DNA from: Acidovorax sp. 210-6
Lineage (GTDB): Bacteria > Pseudomonadota > Gammaproteobacteria > Burkholderiales > Burkholderiaceae_C
NCBI RefSeq assembly: GCF_010020825.1
Contig: NZ_JAACJE010000001.1
Span: forward strand, 3,038,001-3,102,000
Length of the DNA: 64,000 bases
Direction of reading: 5' to 3'
Below, piece by piece: positions 33,167 through 43,064 of this stretch; the stretch's first letter is position 1, and every line of letters starts with the position of its first letter. The notes beneath the pieces are model-generated. The model was not told the origin of the DNA and ran no database searches. It saw only the letters and a list, made by a program, of their open reading frames with translations. Made by a program: the position numbers and the translations under genes.

Positions 33167-34615
33167 ATGATCCACGCCCCCTTGCCCGAGCACATCCCGC
33201 AAACCCTGCGCGACTGCTTTGCCGCGCAGCGCGCCGCCTTCCAGCAGGCACGCAACCCCAGCCTGCAGGAGCGCCGCCAGGACCTGCGCGCGCTGCACCG
33301 GCTGCTGCTGGAAAACCGCGAGGCCCTGGTCGCCGCCGTCAACCAGGACTTTGGCTGCCGCAGCCGCTTCGAGACCCTGATGACCGAGCTGTTGCAAGGC
33401 CAGGAAGCGGCGCTGGACGCCATCCGGCATGTGCCGCACTGGATGAAGAAGCAAAGGCGCGCGCTCGACGTCACCCAGTACCCACTGGCCAGCGCCTACG
33501 TCGTGCCACAGCCGCTGGGTGTGGTCGGCATCGTCGTGCCGTGGAACTTTCCGATCGCCATGACAGTGCAGCCCATGATCGGCGCGCTGGCCGCGGGCAA
33601 CCGCGTGATGGTGAAGATGTCGGAAAACTCTGCCCACCTGGCCCGGCTGCTGCAAAGCCTGTTGCCGCGCTACTTTGCCGCCAACAAGGTGAGCCTGTTC
33701 CAGGACGCAGGGGACGACGGCCAGAGCATCGGCCCACTGTTCACGCAGTTGCCGTTCAACCACCTGTTCTTCACCGGCTCGCCGCAAACCGGCAAGGCCG
33801 TCATGGCCAACTGCGCCGCCAACCTGACGCCGGTGACGCTGGAGCTGGGCGGCAAGTCCCCCGCCATCGTCGCGCCCGACTACCCGCTGGAAAAGGCGGC
33901 CGAGCGCATCCTGTGGGTCAAGATGCTCAACGCCGGGCAGATTTGCACCAACGTGGATTACCTGTTCCTGCCCGAAGGCCAGGAGCAGGCCTTCGTCACG
34001 CAGGCGCAGCGCATCGTCGCGCAGCGCTACCCAGATCTGCTGGGCGGCGACTACACCGCCATCATCGACCAGCGCCAGCACGACCGCCTGCAGGCCATGC
34101 TGGCCGACGCCGTGCAACAAGGCGCGCAGGCCGTGCCGCTGGCCCCCGGCCAGACGGGCGATGCGGAACGGCGCATCATGGCGCCCATCGCACTGTTGAA
34201 CGTGCACGACGGAATGCAGGTCATGCAGCGCGAGATTTTTGGCCCGCTGCTGCCGATCCGCACCTACCGCCACAAAGAAGAGGTGGTGCAGTACATCAAC
34301 GACCGCCCCCATCCCCTGGCGCTGTACCTGTTCAGCCACGAGCACGGCCTGCAGGACTATTACCTGCGCCAAACGCTCTCGGGCGGCGTCACGCTCAACG
34401 ACACGCTGCTGCACGCGGGCCAGCACAGCCTGCCCTTTGGCGGCGTGGGCCACAGCGGCATGGGCCACTACCACGGGCGCGAGGGTTTCCTCACGTTTTC
34501 CAAGCTGCGCCCGGTGTTCCGGCAGGGGCCGCTGCGCACGGTGGACTTTCTGCAGCCGCCCTATGCCGGTCTGGCGAGCAAGCTGCTGAACGTCATGCTC
34601 TGGCGCAACCGCTGA
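33167..34615 (+). CDS. calB: Coniferyl aldehyde dehydrogenase-type NAD(P)+ aldehyde dehydrogenase
   Basis: A 482-residue aldehyde dehydrogenase. The substrate-side landmarks are VVGIVVPWNFPIAM, the general-base glutamate in TLELGGKSP, and the catalytic cysteine in NAGQICTNVDYLF. The C-terminus (PFGGVGHSGMGHYHGREGF and the hydrophobic YAGLASKLLNVML) matches the coniferyl-aldehyde dehydrogenase subgroup (CalB). That enzyme oxidises coniferyl aldehyde to ferulate in lignin-monomer catabolism. The subgroup assignment is good but the true substrate may be another aromatic or aliphatic aldehyde. It is placed between the FAD dehydrogenase and the ThDP enzyme in an inferred catabolic operon. Confidence 0.85.
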   Translation: MIHAPLPEHIPQTLRDCFAAQRAAFQQARNPSLQERRQDLRALHRLLLENREALVAAVNQDFGCRSRFETLMTELLQGQEAALDAIRHVPHWMKKQRRALDVTQYPLASAYVVPQPLGVVGIVVPWNFPIAMTVQPMIGALAAGNRVMVKMSENSAHLARLLQSLLPRYFAANKVSLFQDAGDDGQSIGPLFTQLPFNHLFFTGSPQTGKAVMANCAANLTPVTLELGGKSPAIVAPDYPLEKAAERILWVKMLNAGQICTNVDYLFLPEGQEQAFVTQAQRIVAQRYPDLLGGDYTAIIDQRQHDRLQAMLADAVQQGAQAVPLAPGQTGDAERRIMAPIALLNVHDGMQVMQREIFGPLLPIRTYRHKEEVVQYINDRPHPLALYLFSHEHGLQDYYLRQTLSGGVTLNDTLLHAGQHSLPFGGVGHSGMGHYHGREGFLTFSKLRPVFRQGPLRTVDFLQPPYAGLASKLLNVMLWRNR

Positions 34616-34660
34616 AGCGCGCCTGCAACCACAAGACAAGAACACCCAAGGAGACCCACC

Positions 34661-34723
34661 GTGCAAGGCGATTTGATCTCAGGCGTGCTGCTGCTGGCCC
34701 CCGCTGCCCAGCCAACCCATTGA
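34661..34723 (+). CDS. 20-codon micro-ORF with strong ribosome-binding site
   Basis: GTG at 34661 is preceded by AAGGAG with a seven-base spacing, the best Shine-Dalgarno in this neighbourhood. The frame ends at TGA 34721-34723, giving a hydrophobic peptide of 20 residues (QGDLISGVLLLAP, then AAQPTH). It ends 22 bases before the ThDP enzyme ATG. It could be a translated leader that couples to the next gene, or the surviving 5' end of a gene lost by deletion. No function is assigned. Confidence 0.35.
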   Translation: MQGDLISGVLLLAPAAQPTH

Positions 34724-34745
34724 TTGTTTGCCAGGAGTTGTTCCC

Positions 34746-36416
34746 ATGACCACTACCCCCATGAATGGCGCCCAGGCGCTGATGAAAACCCTGGTCGATG
34801 CCGGCATCGAGGTCTGCTTCACCAACCCCGGCACCAGCGAAATGCACTTTGTGGCCGCGCTGGACAGCGAGCCGAAGATGCGCGCCGTGCTGGCCCTGTT
34901 TGAAGGCGTGGCCACGGGCGCTGCCGACGGCTACGCCCGCATGGCCGACAAGCCCGCCGCCACGCTCTTGCACCTGGGCTGCGGCCTGGGCAACGGCCTG
35001 GCCAACCTGCACAACGCGCGCAAGGGCAAGGTGCCTGTGGTCAACATCGTGGGCGACCATGCCACCACCCACACGCAGTACGACGCGCAACTGCAAAGCG
35101 ACATCGAAACCGTGGCGCGCAACGTGTCGCCGGGCTTTGTGCGCACCTCGCAAAGCACGGCGGCGCTGTGCCAGGATGCGACGGATGCCATCACCGCCGC
35201 ACGCGGCCTGCCGGGCCAGGTGGCCACACTGATCCTGCCCGCCGACGTGTCCTGGGGCGAAGGCGGCGTGCCCTGCCCCCCGCCACCCGCCCCCACGCCC
35301 CCGGCGGCCGACGATGCCACGGTGGAGCGCATCGCCCAGGCTGTGCGCTCAGGCAAAAAAACCGCGCTGCTGCTGGGCGGGCAAGCGCTGCGCGAGCCCG
35401 GCCTGCTGGCCGCCGCGCGCATTGCCGCGCACTGCGGCGTGCAGCTGCTGGCCGAGGTCTTCCCCACCCGGCTGGAGCGCGGCGCGGGCCTGCCCACCGT
35501 GGAGCGCATTGCCTATCTGGCCGAAATGGCGGGCGTGCAGCTCGCGCCCATCGAGCACCTGATCCTGGTGGACGCCAAGGCGCCCGTGTCCTTTTTTGCC
35601 TACCCCGGCAAGAAGAGCTACCTGGTGCCCGACACCTGCGCCGTGCACGAGCTCTCCACCCCCGCACAGGATGCGCGCGCCAGCCTGGACAAGCTGGTGC
35701 AGGCCCTGGGCGCAGCGCAGGCCCAGCCTGCACTGCAGGCCCCGCAGCGCCCCGACCGCCCGCGTGGCGCGCTCACGGCCCCCAAGGTGTGCAAGGCCGT
35801 GGGCCACCTGCTGCCCGAGAACGCCATCCTGATCGACGAGGCCATCACCTCCGGCCTCATGCTCAATGTGATGACCGCTGGCGGCCCGCGCCACGACCTC
35901 ATCACCCTCACGGGCGGCGCCATCGGCCAGGGCCTGCCGGGCGCCGTGGGCGCGGCCATTGCCTGCCCGCAGCGCCCGGTGATTGCGCTGATTGGCGACG
36001 GTACAGCCATGTACACCATCCAGGCGCTGTGGACCATGGCCCGCGAGGGGCTCAACGTGACGGCCATCATCTTCAACAACGCGTCGTACTCGGTGCTGAA
36101 CGTGGAGCTGGAACGCGTGGGCGCCGAAGAGCCTGGCCCCAAGGCCAAGTCGCAGCTCGACCTGAAGGGCCCGGTGCTGAACTTCGCCCAGCTCGCCCAG
36201 GGCATGGGCGTGCACGCGGTGCGCACCGATGCAGCGGAAGGCTTTTGCAAGGCGCTGGAGTACGCGCTGGCACACCCCGGCCCCCACCTCATCGAAGCCG
36301 TGGTGCCCGAGTCACTCTCCGGCGCCAAGCGCAAGGTGCTGCCCTGGCTGCTGCGCTCGCTGCCCAGCCTGCCGCAGCCGGTGGCGCGGGCGCTCAAACG
36401 CAAGATTGCGCCCTGA
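34746..36416 (+). CDS. ThDP-dependent enzyme, acetolactate synthase large subunit/benzoylformate decarboxylase type
   Basis: A 556-residue thiamine diphosphate enzyme. It has the N-terminal PYR domain with FTNPGTSEMHF and the catalytic glutamate in LFEGVATGAADGYA. A middle domain follows, and then the C-terminal ThDP/Mg motif GDGTAMYTIQALWTMAREG ending in NNASY. The LHLGCGLGNGL segment carries the histidine equivalent to His70 of benzoylformate decarboxylase. The family spans decarboxylases and carboligases, so the reaction is not assigned; a 2-oxo acid substrate is likely. AGGAG lies about nine bases before the ATG. It follows the aldehyde dehydrogenase and the micro-ORF. Confidence 0.85.
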   Translation: MTTTPMNGAQALMKTLVDAGIEVCFTNPGTSEMHFVAALDSEPKMRAVLALFEGVATGAADGYARMADKPAATLLHLGCGLGNGLANLHNARKGKVPVVNIVGDHATTHTQYDAQLQSDIETVARNVSPGFVRTSQSTAALCQDATDAITAARGLPGQVATLILPADVSWGEGGVPCPPPPAPTPPAADDATVERIAQAVRSGKKTALLLGGQALREPGLLAAARIAAHCGVQLLAEVFPTRLERGAGLPTVERIAYLAEMAGVQLAPIEHLILVDAKAPVSFFAYPGKKSYLVPDTCAVHELSTPAQDARASLDKLVQALGAAQAQPALQAPQRPDRPRGALTAPKVCKAVGHLLPENAILIDEAITSGLMLNVMTAGGPRHDLITLTGGAIGQGLPGAVGAAIACPQRPVIALIGDGTAMYTIQALWTMAREGLNVTAIIFNNASYSVLNVELERVGAEEPGPKAKSQLDLKGPVLNFAQLAQGMGVHAVRTDAAEGFCKALEYALAHPGPHLIEAVVPESLSGAKRKVLPWLLRSLPSLPQPVARALKRKIAP

Positions 36417-36449
36417 GCAGGCGGACGGCGAATTGCGCCTGCGATCGCG

Positions 36450-37182
<733 letters not shown>

Positions 37183-37190
<8 letters not shown>

Positions 37191-38439
37191 AGCGAAGAGC
37201 CTCGGCAGGGTTGACGCGGCTGGCGCGCCAGCTCGGGTACAGCGTGGCCACGAAGGCCAGCACCAGCGAGATCACGCCGACAGGCACGATGTCGGCAGGC
37301 TGCGGGTCGCTGGGCATGCGGCTGATGAGGTAAATGTCCTTGGGCAAAAAACTGGCGCTCAGCAGCCGCTCGATGGCGGGCACGATCACGTCGATGTTGA
37401 GCGCAATGCCCAGGCCCAGCAGCAGCCCGGCCAGTGTGCCGATCACGCCCACCATCGCGCCCTGCACCACGAAGATGCCCATGATGCTGCGCGGGCTCGC
37501 GCCCAGGGTGCGCAGGATGGCGATGTCGGCACGCTTGTCCTGCACCGTCATCACCAGGGTGGAGACGAGGTTGAACGCCGCCACGGCCACGATGAGCGTG
37601 AGGATGATGAACATCATGCGTTTTTCGAGCTGCACGGCGGCGAACCAGGTGCGGTTCTGCTGCGTCCAGTCGCGGATGCGCAGGTCGCCGCTCAGGCTGC
37701 CCGCCAGGTCCAGCGCCACGCTGCGCGCCTCGTGCAGGTTGCGCAGCTTCAGGCGGATGCCCGTGGGCCCTTCGAGGCGGAAGATGCGCTGCGCATCCTC
37801 GTGGTGCAGCAGCACCAGGGTGGAGTCGTATTCGTAGTGGCCCGAGTCGAAGGTGCCCGCCACCAGCATCTGCTTGATGCGCGGCACCACGCCCGCGGGC
37901 GTGACCTGGCCCGTGGGCGCAATCAGCGTGACCACATCGCCCCGGCGCACGCCCAGCATGCGCGCCAGCTCGCCGCCCAGCACCACGCGGAACTCGCCCG
38001 GCACCAGTTGCGCCAGCGCCTCGCCCTGGCTGCCCGCCACCAGGTCGGTGACCTCGGGCTCGCGCGCCGGGTCGATGCCGCGCACCAGCGCACCCTTCAT
38101 GTCCTCGCCACGCGCCAGCAGCGCCTGCGCCGAGACAAACGGCGCCGCGCCCACCACCTGCGGGTGCTGGCGTGCCTCCGTCAACGTGCGCTGCACATCG
38201 GGCATGGCCGCGCCGCCGGGCGCAAAGATCTCGATGTGCGAGACCACGCTGAGCATGCGGTCGCGCACTTCTTTCTGAAAACCGTTCATCACCGACAGCA
38301 CGATGATGAGCGCCGCCACCCCGAGCGCGATGCCCAGCATGGACACGCCCGAGATAAAGGAAATAAAGCCATTGCGCCGCGTGGCGCGGCCCGCGCGCGT
38401 GTAGCGCCAGCCCAGGGCCAGTTCGTAGGGGATCTGCAT
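37183..38439 (-). CDS. lolC: Lipoprotein-releasing system permease LolC/LolE
   Basis: A 418-residue inner-membrane permease. It begins [14 protein letters not shown], the LolC/E family opening, with TM1 at about 25-50 ([20 protein letters not shown]). A large periplasmic domain follows, then an FtsX-type C-terminal block with three helices ending [18 protein letters not shown]. Only one permease gene is present, so it probably forms a homodimer (LolF-like arrangement) rather than a LolC/LolE pair. The ATG at 38439 is chosen; the frame is open much further but overlaps the divergent gene. The last codons and stop lie in repeat copy G. Confidence 0.94.
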
Positions 38440-38475
38440 GAGAGCGCGATTGTGGCATCCCGCAAAATACCCGGC

Positions 38476-39432
38476 ATGCCGGACACCCCGCACCTCATCA
38501 TCCCCTACGCCGCCCACCCCAGCGACGCCTGCCGCCAGGCCTTGCAGAACCTGCGCCTGCCGCACCTGGACGCGCTGCTCCAGCGCCTGACTCTTCAGGA
38601 CAACACCCAAAGCCCCGACGACGCCCTGAGCGCCCCGCACGAGCGCGTGCTGGCCCGCGCCCTGGGCCTGCCCGATGGCGACGGGCGCACGCCCTGGGCC
38701 GCCTGGGAGCTGCACCAGCGCGGGCGCACGCAGGACGCCCTGCACAGCGCCTGGGCTTTTGTCACGCCCTGCCACTGGCAGGTACGCACCGACCACGTCA
38801 CGCTGTCCGACCCGGCCGCGCTGCGCCTGGACGAGGCGGCCTCGCGCGCGCTGCTGGAGGTGCTGGCGCCCTGGTTCGCGCAGGACGGCGTCACCCTGCA
38901 CTACGACCGCCCCACGCGCTGGCTGGCCCAGGGCGACACGCTGGCCGACCTGGCCACCGCATCGGTCGAGCGCGTGCTGCACCGCGATGTGTCGCACTGG
39001 CTGCCGGGCGAGCACAAGGCCCACCCGATGCGCCGCCTGCACAGCGAGATGCAGATGCTGCTCTACACCCACCCCTGGAACGACGCACGCGAAGCCCAGG
39101 GCCTGCCGCCGGTCAACGCCTTCTGGGTGCATGGCGCGGGCCGCCTGGACGCACCGCCCACACCCACCGGCACGGTGCCCCAGGTCGATGCCCGCCTGCA
39201 GGACGCCGCCCTGCGTGGCGACTGGCCCGCCTGGGCGCAGGCTTGGCAAACGCTGGACGCCACGGCCCTGGCCGCCCTGCACCAGCAAGCGACGCAAGGC
39301 CACGGCGTGCGACTGACGCTGTGTGGCGAGCGCGGCGCACTCACCTGGCAGCAGGTGCCGCGCAGCCTGGGGCAAAAAATTCAAAGCATTTTCAGGCCCC
39401 AGCGCTTTGCTGACGTGCGCGAGCAGCTATGA
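38476..39432 (+). CDS. Uncharacterised protein, annotated in relatives as phosphoglycerate mutase-like
   Basis: A 318-residue cytosolic protein beginning PDTPHLIIPYAAHPSDACRQ. In related genomes similar proteins are called phosphoglycerate mutase or a cofactor-independent-mutase regulator (COG4255), but I see no alkaline-phosphatase-superfamily metal motif, so an enzymatic role is not supported by sequence. The conserved central region includes WLPGEHKAHPMRRLHSEMQM and VNAFWVHGAGRL. It is divergent from lolC and upstream of recJ; its stop overlaps the recJ ATG by four bases. Its final about 14 residues are encoded by repeat copy H. Confidence 0.8.
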   Translation: MPDTPHLIIPYAAHPSDACRQALQNLRLPHLDALLQRLTLQDNTQSPDDALSAPHERVLARALGLPDGDGRTPWAAWELHQRGRTQDALHSAWAFVTPCHWQVRTDHVTLSDPAALRLDEAASRALLEVLAPWFAQDGVTLHYDRPTRWLAQGDTLADLATASVERVLHRDVSHWLPGEHKAHPMRRLHSEMQMLLYTHPWNDAREAQGLPPVNAFWVHGAGRLDAPPTPTGTVPQVDARLQDAALRGDWPAWAQAWQTLDATALAALHQQATQGHGVRLTLCGERGALTWQQVPRSLGQKIQSIFRPQRFADVREQL

Positions 39433-39444
39433 AAATAATAGCAA
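39388..39444 (+). repeat. Interspersed repeat copy H, spanning mutase-like stop and recJ start
   Basis: ATTTTCAGGCCCCAGCGC, then GTGCGCGAGCAGC and the right hairpin GCTATGAAAATAATAGC. The recJ ATG and the upstream stop sit inside this right hairpin. The left stem is partly degraded. Orientation plus. Confidence 0.75.
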
Positions 39445-41138
39445 GAGACATTCCCCCCCGCGCCGCCTGGGCACTGGAGCAGGCCGGCCTGCACCCGCTG
39501 CTGGCGCGCCTGTACGCTGCACGCGGCGTGCACACCAGCGACGAGCTGGACGACAGCCTGGCCCGCCTGCTGCCGCCCAGCGGCCTGCAAGGCGTGCAGC
39601 AGGCAGCCCAGTTGCTGGCCGACGCCATCGCCAGCGACCAACGCCTGTGCATCGTGGCCGACTACGACTGCGACGGCGCCACCGCCTGCGCCGTGGCCGT
39701 GCGCGGCCTGCGCCTGCTGGGCGCGCGGCATGTGGACTACCTGGTGCCCGACCGCGTGGTGGATGGCTACGGTCTCACGCCACCCATCGCCCGGCGCGTG
39801 AAGGAACGCGGCGCCGACCTGCTCATCACCGTGGACAACGGCATCGCCAGCGTGGAGGGCGTGGCTCAGGCCAAAGCGCTGGGCCTGGCGGTGCTGGTCA
39901 CCGACCACCACCTGCCCGGCGCCGAACTGCCGCAGGCCGACGCCATCGTCAACCCCAACCAGCCGGGCTGCACGTTCCCGAGCAAATCCATCGCCGGGGT
40001 GGGCGTGATGTTCTACGTGCTCATGCAACTGCGTGCCGAACTGCGCCAGCGCGGCGTGTTCGACGCCGCCCAGCAGCCGCGCCTGGAGCCCCTGCTGCCC
40101 CTGGTCGCCCTGGGCACCGTGGCCGACGTGGTGCGGCTGGACACCAACAACCGCCGCCTGGTGGCGCAGGGCCTCAAGCGCATCCGCGCGGGCCAGATGC
40201 CGCCGGGCATTGCCGCGCTGCTGCGCGTGGCCGGGCGCCAGGCACCGCTGGCCACCACCTTCGACTTCGGCTTTGCGCTGGGTCCGCGCATCAACGCCGC
40301 CGGGCGCCTGGCCGACATGACGCTGGGCATCGAATGCCTGCTCACCGACGACGCCGCGCGCGCCGACCACCTGGCGCAGCAGCTCGACGCCATCAACCGC
40401 GAACGCCGCGAGATCGAGGGCGGCATGCGCGAGCAGGCCCTGCTGCTGGCCGAAGACCTGTTTGGCGCGCAGGACGAGCCACCGCCCGCCGTCAGCGTGT
40501 TCGACCCGGACTTCCACGAAGGCGTGGTCGGCATCGTCGCCTCACGCATCAAGGACAAGCTGCACCGCCCCACCTTCGTCTTTGCCGCCAGCGGTGCACC
40601 GGGCAAGGAACACGAGCTCAAGGGCTCGGGCCGATCCATTGCGGGCTTTCATTTGCGCGACGCGCTGGACCTGGTGGCCAAGCGCCACCCTGGCGTGCTG
40701 CTGCGCTTTGGCGGCCACGCCATGGCGGCGGGCTGCACCGTACCCGCCGAGCGCTTTGCCGACTTCGAGCAGGCCCTGGCCCAGGTCGCCCGCGAATGGC
40801 TGGACGCCGCCACCCTCACACGCCGCCTGGAGACCGACGGCCCCCTGGCCCCCGAGTGGCGCCGCGCCGACCTGGCCGACACGCTGCAGCGCGAGGTCTG
40901 GGGCCAGGGCTTTGCGCCGCCCGTGTTCAGCGAGGAAGTGGACATCCTCAGCCAGCGCCTGGTGGGCGAGCGCCACCTCTCGCTCAAGCTGCGCCACCGG
41001 GGCGAGCCGGTGGACGGCATCTGGTTCGGCCGCACCGCGCCCCTGCCCGCACGCGCCCTGCTCGCCTGGCGCCTGGACGTCAACGAATGGCGCGGCGAGC
41101 GCAAGGTGCAGTTTGTGGTGGAAGGCGCGCAGGAATAG
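39429..41138 (+). CDS. recJ: Single-stranded-DNA-specific exonuclease RecJ
   Basis: A 569-residue 5'-3' ssDNA exonuclease acting in recombination and mismatch repair. The DHH-superfamily motifs are present: ADYDCDGATA, TVDNGIAS, and the DHH core VTDHHLPGAELP. The DHHA1 domain carries GRSIAGFHLRDAL and GGHAMAAGC, and a C-terminal OB-type region follows. The length fits E. coli RecJ (577). The ATG overlaps the preceding stop by four bases and the first five codons (MKIIA) derive from repeat copy H. Operon with the mutase-like gene. Confidence 0.96.
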   Translation: MKIIARDIPPRAAWALEQAGLHPLLARLYAARGVHTSDELDDSLARLLPPSGLQGVQQAAQLLADAIASDQRLCIVADYDCDGATACAVAVRGLRLLGARHVDYLVPDRVVDGYGLTPPIARRVKERGADLLITVDNGIASVEGVAQAKALGLAVLVTDHHLPGAELPQADAIVNPNQPGCTFPSKSIAGVGVMFYVLMQLRAELRQRGVFDAAQQPRLEPLLPLVALGTVADVVRLDTNNRRLVAQGLKRIRAGQMPPGIAALLRVAGRQAPLATTFDFGFALGPRINAAGRLADMTLGIECLLTDDAARADHLAQQLDAINRERREIEGGMREQALLLAEDLFGAQDEPPPAVSVFDPDFHEGVVGIVASRIKDKLHRPTFVFAASGAPGKEHELKGSGRSIAGFHLRDALDLVAKRHPGVLLRFGGHAMAAGCTVPAERFADFEQALAQVAREWLDAATLTRRLETDGPLAPEWRRADLADTLQREVWGQGFAPPVFSEEVDILSQRLVGERHLSLKLRHRGEPVDGIWFGRTAPLPARALLAWRLDVNEWRGERKVQFVVEGAQE

Positions 41139-41227
41139 CGCGGAACCCTTTGGCGCCCGAAGCCGTCGTCCCCTGCGCAATACGCCCGAACCCCACCCCA
41201 CACTGCACCCCACCCAAGGAGCCCCGA

Positions 41228-41680
41228 ATGATGCCCCGTACCGCCACCGTACTGCTCGCCAGCCTGCTCTGGGCGGGCTTGGCGTCCGCACATACCGATG
41301 ACTACCTGGACACCATGCAGGCCCCGCACGGCGGACAACTGCGCATGGCGGGCGCCTACCATCTGGAACTGGTGCTGGCCCCGTCCGATGTCCCGCCGGC
41401 GCAACGGCCCGTGCGCGTGTATGTGACCGACCACGCGGGCACAGCGCAGCCCACGGCTGGTGCCCAGGGCAGCGTGACCTTGCTGTCGGGCAAGCGCAAG
41501 ACCACCATCGCGCTGACACCCGGTGGCGACAATGTGCTGCACGGCACAGGCAGCTATGCCCTCGCGCCCAACCTGAAGGCCGTGATGTCCATCACCCTGC
41601 CGGGCCAGGCCGCACTGCAGGCGCGTTTCACGCCACTGGCCAAACCCTCGGCAACGCACACTGGGCACACAGGCCATTGA
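41228..41680 (+). CDS. Small periplasmic protein with His-rich C-terminus, possibly metal-related
   Basis: A 150-residue exported protein: signal peptide (TATVLLASLLWAGLASA) followed by HTDDYLDTMQAPHGGQLRM and a beta-rich body (YHLELVLAPS, RPVRVYVTDHAG). The C-terminus is HTGHTGH. The APHGGQ...HLELVL pattern resembles N-terminal regions of periplasmic heavy-metal efflux components, and the histidines could bind Cu or Zn; this is inference. The ATG follows AAGGAG at a normal distance, and a clear terminator at 41742 follows, so it is a real, probably independently transcribed gene. No specific function is assigned. Confidence 0.8.
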   Translation: MMPRTATVLLASLLWAGLASAHTDDYLDTMQAPHGGQLRMAGAYHLELVLAPSDVPPAQRPVRVYVTDHAGTAQPTAGAQGSVTLLSGKRKTTIALTPGGDNVLHGTGSYALAPNLKAVMSITLPGQAALQARFTPLAKPSATHTGHTGH

Positions 41681-41741
41681 CCGGGTTGCCGTGCATTTGC
41701 TGCCGTACTCGCACCGCCCGCCGTGACGCAACACCCGACCG

Positions 41742-41766
41742 AAGCCCCCCGCCGTGGGGCTTTTTT
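41742..41766 (+). terminator. Intrinsic terminator after the small periplasmic protein gene
   Basis: Stem AAGCCCC / GGGGCTT with a short GC-rich loop, followed by TTTTTT. Classical rho-independent form on the plus strand. Confidence 0.8.
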
Positions 41767-41825
41767 ATCGCCGCTGCCAGTGCTGCATTGGGGCACAGTG
41801 CCTGAAGATTGCCTACACGCATCAG

Positions 41826-41863
41826 AAAAAGAAAAACCCCGCTATCGTATGAATAGCAGGGTT
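41826..41863 (-). terminator. Intrinsic terminator of the CAT-anticodon tRNA
   Basis: On the minus strand, AAACCCTGCTAT and ATAGCGGGGTTT form a stem with one bulge, followed by a T-rich tail (TTTTTCTTTTT). It lies 15 bases after the CCA end of the tRNA gene. Confidence 0.75.
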
Positions 41864-41877
41864 TACTTATGGGTGTT

Positions 41878-41956
<79 letters not shown>

Positions 41957-42031
41957 CCAGCGTCCGCCCCGGAGCAGGCCCGGTGCGGCGCGGAAAAACA
42001 GGCGTGGATTCTACCCGCCGCACCGCACGGC

Positions 42032-43036
42032 TCAGCGCTGGTGGCTCAGGGCGTTGGAAACCATGCGGGAAGTGATGTCCACGATCTGGATCATCTTGTC
42101 GTAAGGCATGCGCGTGGGGCCGATCACACCCAGGGTGCCAACCACCTGGCCATCGACCTCGTACGGGGCGCTGACGACCGAGAGGTCTTCGAACGGTACG
42201 ACCTGGCTCTCGCCCCCGATGAAGATGCGCACGCCCTGGGCCTGGCTGGAGACGTCGAGCAGGCGCAGGATCTGGGTCTTTTGCTCGAACAGCTCGAAGG
42301 CACGGCGCAGGTTGCCCATGTCGCGCGAGAATTCGCTGACGGCGAGCAGTTTGCTTTCACCTGCAAAGACCACCTCTTCCTGCGCTTCATGCAACGCCTC
42401 GGAGCTGACATTGACGGCCGCCCGCATCAGGGTGGCGATTTCGCCCTGGAGCGACTCAACCTCGGTGCGCAGGCGCTCGCGCACCATTTCGATGGCCATG
42501 CCCGCGTAGTGGGCGTTGAGGTAGTTGGCCGCCTCGGTCAGTTGCGACTGGGTGAAGTCGGTTTCCGAAACGATGACGCGGTTCTGCACATCGCCGTCGG
42601 GGGACACGATGATGACCAGGTAGCGTTGCTGCGACAGCCGCAGGAATTCGATCTGCCGAAACACCGAGGTACGCCGCGGCGCCATGACCACGCCAACAAA
42701 CTGCGACAGGTTGGACAGCATCTGCGCGGCGTTGGCAATGACTTTTTGCGGGGGCTCGGGCGCGAGTTGCGGCGAGGTGATGTGCTCGCGCTGCACGGTG
42801 AGCATGGTGTCCACGAACAGACGGTAGCCTTTGGCGGTGGGGATGCGTCCGGCGGAGGTGTGCGGGCTGACGATGAGGCCCAGCTCCTCCAGGTCGGCCA
42901 TCACGTTGCGGATGGTGGCGGGCGACAGGTCCAGGCCCGAGGCCCGCGACAGCGTTCGCGAGCCCACGGGTTGGCCCTCGTCGATATAACGCTCCACCAG
43001 CGTCTTGAGCAACAACTTGGCACGGTCATCGAGCAT
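42032..43036 (-). CDS. hrcA: Heat-inducible transcription repressor HrcA
   Basis: A 334-residue repressor of class I heat-shock genes, which binds CIRCE elements and is tuned by GroEL. The N-terminal winged helix contains [19 protein letters not shown] and [22 protein letters not shown] central GAF-like domain and the C-terminal region ([20 protein letters not shown]) follow, all family landmarks. The length is normal. It is divergent from nadK with 28 bases between start codons. No CIRCE element is visible in this window, so self-control through CIRCE is not supported here. Confidence 0.97.
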   Translation of the reverse strand: MLDDRAKLLLKTLVERYIDEGQPVGSRTLSRASGLDLSPATIRNVMADLEELGLIVSPHTSAGRIPTAKGYRLFVDTMLTVQREHITSPQLAPEPPQKVIANAAQMLSNLSQFVGVVMAPRRTSVFRQIEFLRLSQQRYLVIIVSPDGDVQNRVIVSETDFTQSQLTEAANYLNAHYAGMAIEMVRERLRTEVESLQGEIATLMRAAVNVSSEALHEAQEEVVFAGESKLLAVSEFSRDMGNLRRAFELFEQKTQILRLLDVSSQAQGVRIFIGGESQVVPFEDLSVVSAPYEVDGQVVGTLGVIGPTRMPYDKMIQIVDITSRMVSNALSHQR

Positions 43037-43064
43037 GTCACGATTTTAATGATGTAATTTCGGC

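Noticed and set aside
36418-36441. CAGGCG...CGCCTG inverted repeat between the ThDP gene and lolD
   Set aside because: Weak 6-bp stem with a 12-base loop and no T-tract; not strong enough to call a terminator.
43037-43064. Possible CIRCE element upstream of hrcA
   Set aside because: The 28-base divergent gap to nadK was read for TTAGCACTC-N9-GAGTGCTAA and nothing close is present. HrcA targets must lie outside the window.
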